Shown one piece after another: positions 22,186 to 29,935 of a stretch of 38,973 nucleotides of DNA. The notes below the pieces were generated by a model. That model was not told the DNA's origin. It worked only from the letters and a program-made list of their open reading frames with translations, and did not search any database. Where the stretch lies: NCBI GenBank assembly GCA_018221125.1, contig JAAOYC010000032.1:1-38973 (forward strand). Direction: 5' to 3'. How positions within the stretch are numbered: position 1 is the first letter of the stretch; every line of letters begins with the position of its first letter. This DNA is from Candidatus Woesearchaeota archaeon (GTDB lineage Archaea > Nanobdellota > Nanobdellia > Woesearchaeales > WJKL01). A program made the position numbers and the translations under genes.

Positions 22186-22776
22186 TTAAGATGAATATTT
22201 TTGAATGAATTCTTCTACTTTGCTGTTGAAAAGATTTTCAGTTTCTTGTTCTTGTTGTTCTTGGATCTTCTTATAATGCTTTACAATAGGAATATGAAGT
22301 ACAGCAGGTATAATCCCTCCCACAATAGCTCCTAAAACTGAACCAGCTGGGGCAGCAACATAAGCAATATTCTGGCTTTCTGTTAAGTAGTCAGCTAAAG
22401 TTCCTGCACCGATTGCTCCTCCAATATAACCAGCTACTGCAAATGTTATGCATGATGCTATAGCACTATATCCTGGAAGAGTGGGTGTGTCTTCTATATT
22501 TTCTTTAAGCATATCCCTTAAGTTTGGCAATTCTGATAATTCTTTTCCCCAGTTAGGAATTGAAAGGGTTTTTTCACTAAGTGAAGCATTCCTTATTGAA
22601 TGATAATGAACTATTTGACAAAACTCTTCATAATAATCTTTACCAAGTCCTTTAAGTTCATTTGCAACATGAGATTTAAGATTTTCTAAATCTGATTCTT
22701 CTAAACCCCATGAATCGGAATTTAATCTAAGAGAATCCCAAGCCTCCATTGCTGGTGTAATTATTTCCATTAACAT
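22186..22776 (-). CDS. operon gene 10: unknown protein with glycine-rich membrane hairpin
   Basis: 196 aa, no family recognised. Residues 1-95 are soluble and helical. Residues about 98-165 are two or more Gly/Ala-rich hydrophobic segments (YSAIASCITFAVAGYIGGAI and VAAPAGSVLGAIVGGIIPAV), like glycine-zipper membrane hairpins. The C-terminus is a Gln/Glu coiled coil (HYKKIQEQQEQETENLF). It is the last gene of the ten-gene operon. GGAG in GAAGGAGAATAAAAAATG, which also encodes the end of the previous protein, serves as its ribosome binding site, favouring 22776 over the ATG two codons later. Confidence 0.65.
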   Translation of the reverse strand: MLMEIITPAMEAWDSLRLNSDSWGLEESDLENLKSHVANELKGLGKDYYEEFCQIVHYHSIRNASLSEKTLSIPNWGKELSELPNLRDMLKENIEDTPTLPGYSAIASCITFAVAGYIGGAIGAGTLADYLTESQNIAYVAAPAGSVLGAIVGGIIPAVLHIPIVKHYKKIQEQQEQETENLFNSKVEEFIQKYSS

Positions 22777-22779
22777 TTT

Positions 22780-23064
22780 TTATTCTCCTTCAGTCATATC
22801 TGCCAATAATATTGCAAGTCCTCCAACAACTTCATCTCTTTCTCTGAGTCTCTGTTCATATCCAAAACGGTTTTTAGGGTTAGGATTATTGAATTTAAAT
22901 GTAACATTTTGAAAATAGTTTCCACAATCCTCTGCTTTTACTTCTACGTAATTTCCATAAGATTCTAGCCGTCTACCACTGTGTAGTCTGTTTGGATGTT
23001 GTGTAAGATAGAATCTTACCTGATCCATCTGTTCCCAATTCAATCCATCTACTTTTATTTTCAT
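22780..23064 (-). CDS. operon gene 9: unknown protein, about 94 aa
   Basis: No family recognised. The ORF track starts at a GTG (23079) that overlaps the previous gene; the ATG at 23064 is more likely because it lies just after that gene's TAA. The protein is small and alpha/beta (MKIKVDGLNWEQMDQVRFYL, then YGNYVEVKAEDCGNYFQNVT) with a helix RFGYEQRLRERDEVVGGLAI near the end. It ends in EGE because its last codons are the GGAG signal for gene 10. Confidence 0.6.
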   Translation of the reverse strand: MKIKVDGLNWEQMDQVRFYLTQHPNRLHSGRRLESYGNYVEVKAEDCGNYFQNVTFKFNNPNPKNRFGYEQRLRERDEVVGGLAILLADMTEGE

Positions 23065-23068
23065 CTTT

Positions 23069-23557
23069 TTATTTATCACTGCCTAAAATATCTTCAACCC
23101 CTTTTGATAAAGGTCTTTCAACAATACTTCTTTCTATCTCTTTTGCTTCCTCAGAAGTTATTGGTTCTGTCCAAAAATGTTCGCCTATACTGGCTTTCAT
23201 TTGCTTTACTACTTCATCAGCATATAATTTCCTTATTGCTCCACAAGGTTGATCTCTGCCCTCTTTGTATAATGCAACATATTCTTCTGTTATTTTTTCT
23301 TCGCCTCTTAATAATTTCAGCACTGCTGCAATCTTTTTAGGATTACGTTCACTTATCTTATCCATCAGTTCGCCTCTTTCTGACAGTTTTTTGCCTACTA
23401 ATAAATCTGCAATAGGTGGATTATGATAATATAGTGAAACAGGTTTTCCATCTTCATAGTGTACTATCACTGCAGTTGTCTCTTCTGGGATTAAACCAGT
23501 TTTGTCTGTGCCATCTATTGCATACGTTTCCTTAACTAATCTAGATTCTATTGTCAT
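23069..23557 (-). CDS. operon gene 8: unknown protein, 162 aa
   Basis: No family recognised. The ORF track start at 23599 would overlap gene 7 by 34 bp. The sequence ATGAGGTTAAAAATG at the gene 7 stop places GAGGT upstream of the ATG at 23557, the same layout as the other junctions, so MTIESRLVKETYAIDGTD is the favoured N-terminus. The protein opens with a beta hairpin (TTAVIVHYEDGKPVSLYYHN), and the rest is helical and charged, with HFWTEPITSEEAKEIERSIV near the end. It is soluble. Confidence 0.6.
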   Translation of the reverse strand: MTIESRLVKETYAIDGTDKTGLIPEETTAVIVHYEDGKPVSLYYHNPPIADLLVGKKLSERGELMDKISERNPKKIAAVLKLLRGEEKITEEYVALYKEGRDQPCGAIRKLYADEVVKQMKASIGEHFWTEPITSEEAKEIERSIVERPLSKGVEDILGSDK

Positions 23558-23565
23558 TTTTAACC

Positions 23566-24444
23566 TCATGGGTCTAACATAAACAATCTTTTTCTCCATT
23601 TAGGGTTTAGTAAAACATCTCCGTAATTTTCTACAAGTCTAACTGAATCTTCAAATAGATTATCTGCTTGGATAAGCAAAGATGGCGCATCATAAGATAA
23701 GCAAGGCCCATCAAATTCTTGCAGCATTTCAACTAATTCAGATTTAGCTTTGTCTATTCCTGGATTATCTGGTGCATTGATTTTTCCCAGACATACTGTA
23801 CCTACGCAAGATTGCGTTATAGGAGATTCTCCATTTATTACATGGAAACCTGAGTAAATATCAGGCAATGTGCTTTTTAGTTCATGTAATTTCTCATGCA
23901 TTTTTGCAAGTGTTTCTTTTCTGTCAATAACTAGAGCTTCACATTCTTCTACTCTGCTAAAATTCTCTTCTGGATTTTCCAAGACTCTTTTAAGAGTTCT
24001 ATAAAGACGTAATGGTGAAGGGCTATCCTCCAAATCTTCAATATTTGCTGCATCAATGATATAACCCACTCTTAAAAGTCTTGCAGCGCTGTTAGTGACT
24101 TCCCTATTACAAGCATCACCAAGACCAAAACGTCTTGCAATTCTTTCAGCAAGTTCCCTTTCCTCATCAGTAGCTCCTGGATAATTTTCAAGCAAATCTA
24201 AATAAGCGCTTAAAGGCTCTGTGTATTCTTTTTTTGATTTGCCTTCTCCATCTATAAGAACTTTCATATCACCGGGCTTTACTTTTAATTCTCCTGCATG
24301 TTCTTTGACTATTCTGTCTACTTTTCTGCCGATATCAACTACATCCTGGGATTTACAGCTAAAATATACACTGTCTACCCAAAACTGATCATTTGCATCT
24401 ATGCAATATACATTTGGTTTTACTACATCAAATTTTATTTCCAT
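23566..24444 (-). CDS. operon gene 7: unknown protein, 292 aa
   Basis: The largest protein of the operon; no family recognised. The N-terminal 70 residues form an alpha/beta region (KFDVVKPNVYCIDANDQFWV). A long helical middle (about 75-190) includes a Glu/Arg-rich helix DEERELAERIARRFGLGDAC. The C-terminal third has two short Cys-containing strands (SCVGTVCLGKINAPDNPGID) and SLLIQADNLFEDSVRLVENY. There is no signal peptide or membrane segment. No catalytic motif can be assigned; six or more cysteines are scattered, without a clear zinc-finger spacing. Confidence 0.6.
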   Translation of the reverse strand: MEIKFDVVKPNVYCIDANDQFWVDSVYFSCKSQDVVDIGRKVDRIVKEHAGELKVKPGDMKVLIDGEGKSKKEYTEPLSAYLDLLENYPGATDEERELAERIARRFGLGDACNREVTNSAARLLRVGYIIDAANIEDLEDSPSPLRLYRTLKRVLENPEENFSRVEECEALVIDRKETLAKMHEKLHELKSTLPDIYSGFHVINGESPITQSCVGTVCLGKINAPDNPGIDKAKSELVEMLQEFDGPCLSYDAPSLLIQADNLFEDSVRLVENYGDVLLNPKWRKRLFMLDP

Positions 24445-24446
24445 TT

Positions 24447-24947
24447 TTATTCACCTTTATCAAGAAGAGCTCCATAATTAATCAACCAGGGATGCTCTTG
24501 TACAAATTCATTGAATAATTCCTTGAATCTTTCTCCTAATTCCTCGAATTGCTGGTAATATAATTCAGTGTGTCTTTTAATTGCAGGCGTGGTATGTTCT
24601 GGATTCTGGACTTTAATGCAGTTCACACCCATTTCTCTTGCTGATTCTATAATATACTGCTCAAAATCTACAAAAGACTTGTCTTCCTGAGATGGATATT
24701 CATATTCTTCGACTGCCATTGTTACATATTGACTTACGTGTGAGGCTACTGACACCTCTTTGCTGCCAATGTTTACTTTATTTCCCGCACCAATGATAAC
24801 TCCAATAAGTGCCTTAGCCTCATAGCCTACTCCCTTTTCAGGATCAAATCCATAAACAATAACACTTGGTCTTAATCCACCTTCGAATTCTACCTTATAT
24901 TCTAAACTAATTTCTTCTTTTCTTGGTTCTTGTGTTTCTTCTGTCAT
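24447..24947 (-). CDS. operon gene 6: unknown protein, 166 aa
   Basis: No family recognised. A beta-rich first half (LEYKVEFEGGLRPSVIVYGF, then GVIIGAGNKVNIGSKEVSVA) is followed by YIIESAREMGVNCIKVQNPE and a helical C-terminus. The 'AxEmGVxxxxVxxxE' phrase resembles MRMAEELGVPYFSVNFVEQE in gene 4, so the two may be distant paralogs. It ends in DKGE, encoded by the AAAGGTGAATAA junction that carries the ribosome binding site of gene 7. Confidence 0.6.
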   Translation of the reverse strand: MTEETQEPRKEEISLEYKVEFEGGLRPSVIVYGFDPEKGVGYEAKALIGVIIGAGNKVNIGSKEVSVASHVSQYVTMAVEEYEYPSQEDKSFVDFEQYIIESAREMGVNCIKVQNPEHTTPAIKRHTELYYQQFEELGERFKELFNEFVQEHPWLINYGALLDKGE

Positions 24948-24950
24948 TTT

Positions 24951-25373
24951 TTATTCACCTTTTGAGTCAGGTGCTTTAAGTTCAGCTTTTGCGTCAAGTA
25001 CTTGAAGTTCACCTGCATATTGTCTTACTCTATAATAACCATCTTTGAAATCGCAAAAGAATTCTTTTACCATATCTACATAATCATATCCTATAGTAAC
25101 TCCTAAACCAAATCCCACTCCTAGAGTCAATAAAGTTGCTAAATCACTGCTTTCAAATGCATAGTGGGTAAAAGTTGCGACACCACTTAAAACAGCAACA
25201 GGCAAAGCAACTCCGCCAACTGCTTTTAGAAAGCTCTTGTTTCTCTCGCTTTTAGCTTCACCTAAACAATCTTCTATTCCTTCTCTCTTCTTAAGATTAT
25301 CCAAAGCTTGATCTAACTTTTCTGTATCAATTTTTTCATTGAGGTTTGAATAGTCTCCTTCTGGACATTTCAT
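24951..25373 (-). CDS. operon gene 5: unknown membrane protein, 140 aa
   Basis: No family recognised. Residues 1-45 are soluble and charged. Two membrane segments follow (AVGGVALPVAVLSGVATFTH and LATLLTLGVGFGLGVTIGYD), both rich in Gly and small residues, and a C-terminal region FFCDFKDGYYRVRQYAGELQ would return to the starting side. With gene 10 it is one of two membrane proteins in the operon. It overlaps gene 4 by 4 bp (ATGA) and ends in SKGE through the coupling junction. Confidence 0.65.
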   Translation of the reverse strand: MKCPEGDYSNLNEKIDTEKLDQALDNLKKREGIEDCLGEAKSERNKSFLKAVGGVALPVAVLSGVATFTHYAFESSDLATLLTLGVGFGLGVTIGYDYVDMVKEFFCDFKDGYYRVRQYAGELQVLDAKAELKAPDSKGE

Positions 25374-25843
25374 TCTTCATCACCTACTTTTGTTCTAGAA
25401 ACATAAAACTGCGCTGTTGCGTGCATAGAATATTCAACCTTTTTTGATTTTTCCCAAAGGTTGTTGAAAATATAATCATCTATAACATCTGGTTTTATAT
25501 TACCCATTATATCACTATCTTCTGTGCGTGCATCAAGATCTACTGGAGGTCTGACTTCTTGTTCAACAAAATTAACACTAAAATAAGGAACTCCTAATTC
25601 TTCTGCCATACGCATTGAAGAACGAAATATTTCTCCTGAGCCATATTCCTCCCTGATTCTTTTAGAGGGCATAGATACAATATAATTTCTTGGACCTAGA
25701 TAAGCAGAGCTGACCATTGTCAATTCATCTGGTTCAATCTTGTCATCAAGTGTTTTTGCAAAGTAGAAACGATCTAATTCAGCTAGTCTGAATACTCCGT
25801 CTTTCAAAACAATTAATTGTGGTTTTGGTTTTTCTTCTGTCAT
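25370..25843 (-). CDS. operon gene 4: unknown protein, 157 aa
   Basis: No family recognised. After a short disordered start (MTEEKPKPQ) the protein is alpha/beta: LIVLKDGVFRLAELDRFYFA, SSAYLGPRNYIVSMPSKRIR, the helix FRSSMRMAEELGVPYFSVNF, then a helical end and a last strand MHATAQFYVSRTKVGDEE. The VGDE tail is the coding sequence for AGGTGATGA, which serves gene 5. Possibly related to gene 6 by the helix-strand phrase noted there. Confidence 0.6.
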   Translation of the reverse strand: MTEEKPKPQLIVLKDGVFRLAELDRFYFAKTLDDKIEPDELTMVSSAYLGPRNYIVSMPSKRIREEYGSGEIFRSSMRMAEELGVPYFSVNFVEQEVRPPVDLDARTEDSDIMGNIKPDVIDDYIFNNLWEKSKKVEYSMHATAQFYVSRTKVGDEE

Positions 25844-25850
25844 TTTTTAT

Positions 25851-26477
25851 TCACCTGTATCCTAATCCTACTATTGGAAGTGCATATTGCACTATAACAT
25901 TTCCTTGTTCATCCAGAACCTGGAAACCTAGAATTGAAACTGATTTACCTAAAAATTCTTTCAGAGAAATTAAATTTAATTTTTCTTCTGGAAAGCGTGG
26001 TTCTAAAGATGATTCTAGTTGGTTAAGTTTTTCAAGTGGTGGATCCTTTATGAGTTCAAAATTATCGTATGGTTCATTTTCAGGGAGTAGATCTTTTTTT
26101 TCTATTTTTTCAAGCAGTGGAATTCTTTTTTCTATTTTATCTCTGTCAAAAAACTCTTCAAGAGAAGATAAATTTTCTTCTCGATAATTAGGTTGGTCTT
26201 TTATGACTAATTCAGGAAAGTGTTTAAGTCTTATATCATCATATAAATCAAGTGAATAAACAACTACTCTTGCTCCTAAACCAATTCTTAATGGAATATC
26301 CATTCTAAAAGGCTCTTCATGCCCTTCCAGTCTGAACTCCAGGCTTCCCTGATGTTTAACAGCATAGCTATCCATACCTAAGAATTTTTTAGCTTCTATC
26401 TGCTCATGAGATGACTCCTGTACAACTCTTCCTTCTGTATGAGGAATTTCCTTACCATCTAAATATAGTCTTTCCAT
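25851..26477 (-). CDS. operon gene 3: unknown protein, 208 aa
   Basis: No family recognised. A beta-rich N-terminal domain (SLEFRLEGHEEPFRMDIPLR, then LGARVVVYSLDLYDDIRLKH) is followed by a long acidic, Leu/Pro/Glu-rich linker (about 105-165) and a final beta region (SVSILGFQVLDEQGNVIVQY). The two end domains could pack as a beta sandwich. It is soluble. It ends in GYR-stop, where AGGTGA provides the ribosome binding site for gene 4. Confidence 0.6.
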   Translation of the reverse strand: MERLYLDGKEIPHTEGRVVQESSHEQIEAKKFLGMDSYAVKHQGSLEFRLEGHEEPFRMDIPLRIGLGARVVVYSLDLYDDIRLKHFPELVIKDQPNYREENLSSLEEFFDRDKIEKRIPLLEKIEKKDLLPENEPYDNFELIKDPPLEKLNQLESSLEPRFPEEKLNLISLKEFLGKSVSILGFQVLDEQGNVIVQYALPIVGLGYR

Positions 26478-26480
26478 TTT

Positions 26481-26861
26481 TTATTCACCTTTATCAATAC
26501 CAATTCCATATATTTGAATAGAATCTCCATATGCTGTAACTTCTCTTCCTTTTAGAACAGACAAATCTTCTCCTAAAGTTCCTGTATCGCAAAGAAATGA
26601 AGCAATCCTCTCTAAGCCTGCGATTGGAAGACTTGCATGGGTACCAGATTCAGATATTTCTACATATAATCCAGATTGTTCAGAATCAATCTTTTGCCTG
26701 TCACATTTAATTCTTTCAACAACTCTGCCTGGGCCAATTTGGAAAAAATAAGCATCAGCAATTGTTGCTTCTTGTGATTTAGCATTAGCTAAATCTGCTT
26801 CAGTAATATCTCTATTTGATGGTGTGTATACCCTTTGATTGTTGAATTCGAATGTTTTCAT
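26481..26861 (-). CDS. operon gene 2: unknown protein, 126 aa
   Basis: No family recognised. A beta-rich protein with a central helix: FEFNNQRVYTPSNRDITEAD at the start, AYFFQIGPGRVVERIKCDRQ in the middle, and EVTAYGDSIQIYGIGIDKGE at the end. The LPIAGLERI phrase recalls YALPIVGLGYR at the end of gene 3, so the two may share a beta module. It has two cysteines. The DKGE tail again comes from the coupling junction. Confidence 0.6.
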   Translation of the reverse strand: MKTFEFNNQRVYTPSNRDITEADLANAKSQEATIADAYFFQIGPGRVVERIKCDRQKIDSEQSGLYVEISESGTHASLPIAGLERIASFLCDTGTLGEDLSVLKGREVTAYGDSIQIYGIGIDKGE

Positions 26862-26864
26862 TTT

Positions 26865-27236
26865 TTATCCCCATCGCTCTGATTTTTCACTGCTGATATC
26901 TGTCCTACCAGGATTCATTTTAGAATATCCAAAAGTAATTAGTATATCCTCTCTAGCTTTTCTTAACTGTTCTCTGTCTTCTCCTAATAGAACTAATGCA
27001 GTCAATACATCACCATCCTGAGCACCATGAACATACTGGGTTCCATCAAAATGATCTTTTCTAAATACAGCATCTCTAAATTCAACTTGGCAGCCATATT
27101 GTTCAGCTACAAAACTAAATGTTGGCCTTATTCCACTTCCTTTGAGATATCTATTATCTAATACTGCGTCTGTTGAAACGTGTCCATAAACTACTATTTC
27201 CTGTAATGTTTTTTCTTGAGTTTCATTTGTTTCCAT
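26865..27236 (-). CDS. operon gene 1: unknown protein, 123 aa
   Basis: First gene of the ten-gene operon; no family recognised. A short disordered N-terminus (METNETQEKTLQ) is followed by a beta strand IVVYGHVSTDAVLDNRYLKG, then FSFVAEQYGCQVEFRDAVFR, DGDVLTALVLLGEDREQLRK and a C-terminal helix-strand. The start is preceded by AAAGGTGATAAAAA, a clear ribosome binding site on a leader of about 40-50 nt. It ends SERWG, with GGGGATAAAAAATG as the junction to gene 2. Confidence 0.6.
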   Translation of the reverse strand: METNETQEKTLQEIVVYGHVSTDAVLDNRYLKGSGIRPTFSFVAEQYGCQVEFRDAVFRKDHFDGTQYVHGAQDGDVLTALVLLGEDREQLRKAREDILITFGYSKMNPGRTDISSEKSERWG

Positions 27237-27386
27237 TTTTTATCACCTTTTGTTGTTATTTAATCACTTCTCAGTAAGTATATAGATTTCAAGCATATGT
27301 ATAAACCTTGTTATTATAGAATATAGATTAGTATATATGTATATACAAGCGAAAGGTTTAAATAGTTCTAGGATTTATCTATACAT
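27237..27386. promoter_or_regulatory. divergent promoter region with AT-rich palindrome
   Basis: For the minus-strand operon, GGTTTATACATATG (about 27293-27307) is the TATA box and the leader ends in AAAGGTGAT. For the plus-strand AbrB-PhoU gene, CGAAAGGTTTAAATAG (27350-27365) is the TATA element. Between them GTATATATGTATATAC (27331-27346) is a perfect palindrome of 7-bp arms around TG, a possible shared operator, perhaps for the AbrB domain protein next door. Confidence 0.55.
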
Positions 27387-28286
27387 ATGAAGAGAAAAAT
27401 CGTAAAACAAGGGGCAGCAACTATGACTATTAGCCTGCCTGCTCCATGGATTAAGAAATTCAGCTTAAAAGAAGGAGATGAGCTTAATATAGAGGAAGTT
27501 GGAAGCAGTATCAATATAACAACTGAGAAGGCTATGGGCAAGAGAAGGATAGAGCTGGATGCAAAAGAGCTTGGTTTTTTCACTAAAAATGAGCTAGGGC
27601 ATCTGTATTTTCTTGGTTTTGATGAAGTGATTATTCATTTTAAGAATAAAGAAGTGCTAAACCAGATAAAAAGCAGGCTGCCTGACTGCATTGGATATGA
27701 GATTATAGACCAGACTGAGGATAAGATAGTGATAAAAAGCATATCAAGCGAGTTAGAAACAGAATTTGACAATATCTTAAGAAAGGTATTTCTGATGCTA
27801 AAAGAGATGGGAGACAGTGTCTATGATGCATTAAAAAACAATGAATTTTCAAGATTAAAACAAATAAGAGATATGGAATCAATAAACAACAAATTTACTG
27901 CTTTTTTAACAAGATTGTTGTCTAAAAAAGGATATAAAAGGCCAGAAAGAAGCCTGCAGGCGTATGACATGATGCAAAACTTAGAAAGAACTGCTGATGT
28001 GTACAAGTATATATGTGATGATTTTATAAATAGGAAGAAAGCAGTTGATAAAGATGTTTTAGAATTATTAAACAAGATAAATGATTATTATAAACTGTTA
28101 TATGAAATCTTCTACAAGTTTGATCCTGAGAAAAAGACAGCATTATATGGAGACAGGCATGCATTGAAAGAGCAGGCTGATAAATTCCTGAAATCAGGCA
28201 AAGAAGTTGTTCTAAGCCATCATTTGATTGAGCTGTTAGAAAGGATATATAACACAGCTGGTTCTTATTTAGCTATGAGTATTTAA
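27387..28286 (+). CDS. AbrB-PhoU fusion regulator
   Basis: 299 aa. Residues 1-46 are a SpoVT/AbrB DNA-binding domain (VKQGAATMTISLPAPWIKKF then LKEGDELNIEEVGSSINI). A linker of about 60 residues follows, then two PhoU helical bundles (about 120-300), with DMESINNKFTAFLTRLLSKK and a related run near YNTAGSYLAMSI. The fusion is common in archaea, where it is predicted to link phosphate uptake or signalling to transcription. No pst transporter genes are in the window. It overlaps the convergent kinase gene by 4 bp. Its position opposite the ten-gene operon makes it a candidate regulator of that operon. Confidence 0.85.
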   Translation: MKRKIVKQGAATMTISLPAPWIKKFSLKEGDELNIEEVGSSINITTEKAMGKRRIELDAKELGFFTKNELGHLYFLGFDEVIIHFKNKEVLNQIKSRLPDCIGYEIIDQTEDKIVIKSISSELETEFDNILRKVFLMLKEMGDSVYDALKNNEFSRLKQIRDMESINNKFTAFLTRLLSKKGYKRPERSLQAYDMMQNLERTADVYKYICDDFINRKKAVDKDVLELLNKINDYYKLLYEIFYKFDPEKKTALYGDRHALKEQADKFLKSGKEVVLSHHLIELLERIYNTAGSYLAMSI

Positions 28287-29860
28287 GCTGCTGGAACTAC
28301 AACAAGAGGTTCTTTATATTGCTTGTATGCTTTGTAGTTTTCTGCTGTTTGTTTTAGTATTTCAACAGGAGATTCTGCTGCAAAGTCTACTAAAGAAGTT
28401 CTAAGATTTGAAAGCATTCCTGCTTCAGCTGGATTTTGTGTTAAAGCACCGTCTATCATGCTGATTGCTTTTTCAAAATATAATTTGCATTTTTGCATCT
28501 GTTCATCTTTTACTTTTGGATGTTCTTTTGCAAATATGATTGCTCCTCCGCATTTGTCAATCTGGTCATTGATCAAGGAGTATCTTAATGCTGTAGATAA
28601 CCAAGTATTAGGAAGCAATAATGGAGTTTTATGTTCTGCTGAGTGTTCATTATGTTTGTCAACATACATGTGCAGCATATCTCTTGAAAATTCAGCTGGG
28701 TCCATGTCAGACCTGTCTCTTATTACAGAGTTTGTGAATCTTGCCAAGTCATCAAATTTCCTTCCTATTTTTGCTGCTTCATAATCTACAATAAAGCATT
28801 CTTCTTCTGACATTCTGCAGTTTCCTATGTGGAAATCTCCGTGTGTGAAATGTCTTGGGTCAAATGTTTTAGTAAAAGCAGAGTAAGCCTGCATTAAATC
28901 GTGAGCTTGAGGACTTACGATTACAGAATTACCTGATACAGGCGTTACAAATCTGCTTCTAAATTGAGTATTATAGTCAGTTAGTTCTAATGACAAGCCA
29001 TAATGTTCTCTTAATTCTGGCAAGTTCAATGAAGCCAGAACATGGATCTGTGATATCTTGTCTAAAGCTTTTCCGCATGCATCTAGAACTTCTGAGTCAG
29101 AACCTTGTTTTACAACATTTCTTAATTCCTGTTCACCAACATGATTAATAAGCAATCTTGTGTTTCTGTCATAGATTGTGTGTGTCTTGATTCCTAAATC
29201 ATTCAAGAATTGAGGAAGAATTTCTTCTTTTTCATCTGCATCTTTTGCAACAATATGTAATTGTTTTAATGCTCCATTTTCTTCATATTCAAATGTTAAG
29301 ATATCAACATTATGCTGGGACTGGTCTGCTAAGCTTACTATTCCTGAATATCTTATTCCAGGATGCTCTTGTGCAAGCATTGCTAATACTGGCTTGTATT
29401 CATCTGGCAAAGAACTTTCTGCAGTTTCTAATGAAACTGCTGCTTTTGTTTTAGGTGCTTCTGATTCTTTTTTAACAGAATAACCGGCTTTAGTATAATT
29501 ACCTAAAAGTTTTTCTAATGATTCAATGTTTTCTTTGTTATTAAATATGTATTCCTTCATTTCTTCTTTGTCATAGGATGTGTACTTCTCTTTAAATTTA
29601 GAATATTGTTCTATTTGAGGGATATAATACTGATTGAATTCTTCTGGATTTTCCTCTAATTGGTTATAAACAATAGAATCTAGATCTTTTATTTTATGAT
29701 TTAGACTATTATGGTTTATATTCTCTTTTTTGATTTTCTTAGAGTTTTCATTGAGAAAAGAACTGTAATAGATCTCAATATTTTTTAGAATACTAGGTTC
29801 ATAATTATTTTCCTTCTTGCTAAAACCATCTATAATTATTTCTTCTAGTGATTTATCCAT
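28283..29860 (-). CDS. aminoglycoside phosphotransferase/kinase-like protein with long N-terminal extension
   Basis: 525 aa. Residues 1-150 are a Lys/Glu/Asn-rich helical extension without a recognised domain. The C-terminal 300 residues have an APH/choline-kinase-like core: a nucleotide-binding N-lobe (HNVDILTFEYEENGALKQLH then IVAKDADEKEEILPQF), the catalytic FTHGDFHIGNCRM (His340, Asp342, Asn347) and the metal-binding IVDYEAAKIGRKFDDLARF (Asp359). These match the Brenner motif, so phosphotransfer to a small molecule or protein is expected. Substrate is unknown; antibiotic resistance should not be assumed. CCGAAAGGTTTATAAAGG lies 30-35 nt upstream of the ATG, which is also preceded by GAGG. 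Confidence 0.75.
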   Translation of the reverse strand: MDKSLEEIIIDGFSKKENNYEPSILKNIEIYYSSFLNENSKKIKKENINHNSLNHKIKDLDSIVYNQLEENPEEFNQYYIPQIEQYSKFKEKYTSYDKEEMKEYIFNNKENIESLEKLLGNYTKAGYSVKKESEAPKTKAAVSLETAESSLPDEYKPVLAMLAQEHPGIRYSGIVSLADQSQHNVDILTFEYEENGALKQLHIVAKDADEKEEILPQFLNDLGIKTHTIYDRNTRLLINHVGEQELRNVVKQGSDSEVLDACGKALDKISQIHVLASLNLPELREHYGLSLELTDYNTQFRSRFVTPVSGNSVIVSPQAHDLMQAYSAFTKTFDPRHFTHGDFHIGNCRMSEEECFIVDYEAAKIGRKFDDLARFTNSVIRDRSDMDPAEFSRDMLHMYVDKHNEHSAEHKTPLLLPNTWLSTALRYSLINDQIDKCGGAIIFAKEHPKVKDEQMQKCKLYFEKAISMIDGALTQNPAEAGMLSNLRTSLVDFAAESPVEILKQTAENYKAYKQYKEPLVVVPAA

Positions 29861-29935
29861 AAGTCCTCATGAATTTAGAGGTATTACTCCTTTATAAACC
29901 TTTCGGTTTTTCACTACTAAAGGGTGGTTACGTTA

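Noticed and set aside
25819-26187. 122-aa plus-strand ORF in the unknown operon
   Set aside because: Ser/Phe-rich shadow; the minus-strand frame is bounded by the repeated coupling junctions.
28283-29860. Aminoglycoside resistance determinant
   Set aside because: The Brenner motif is shared by many small-molecule kinases; the long extension and context give no support for antibiotic modification.
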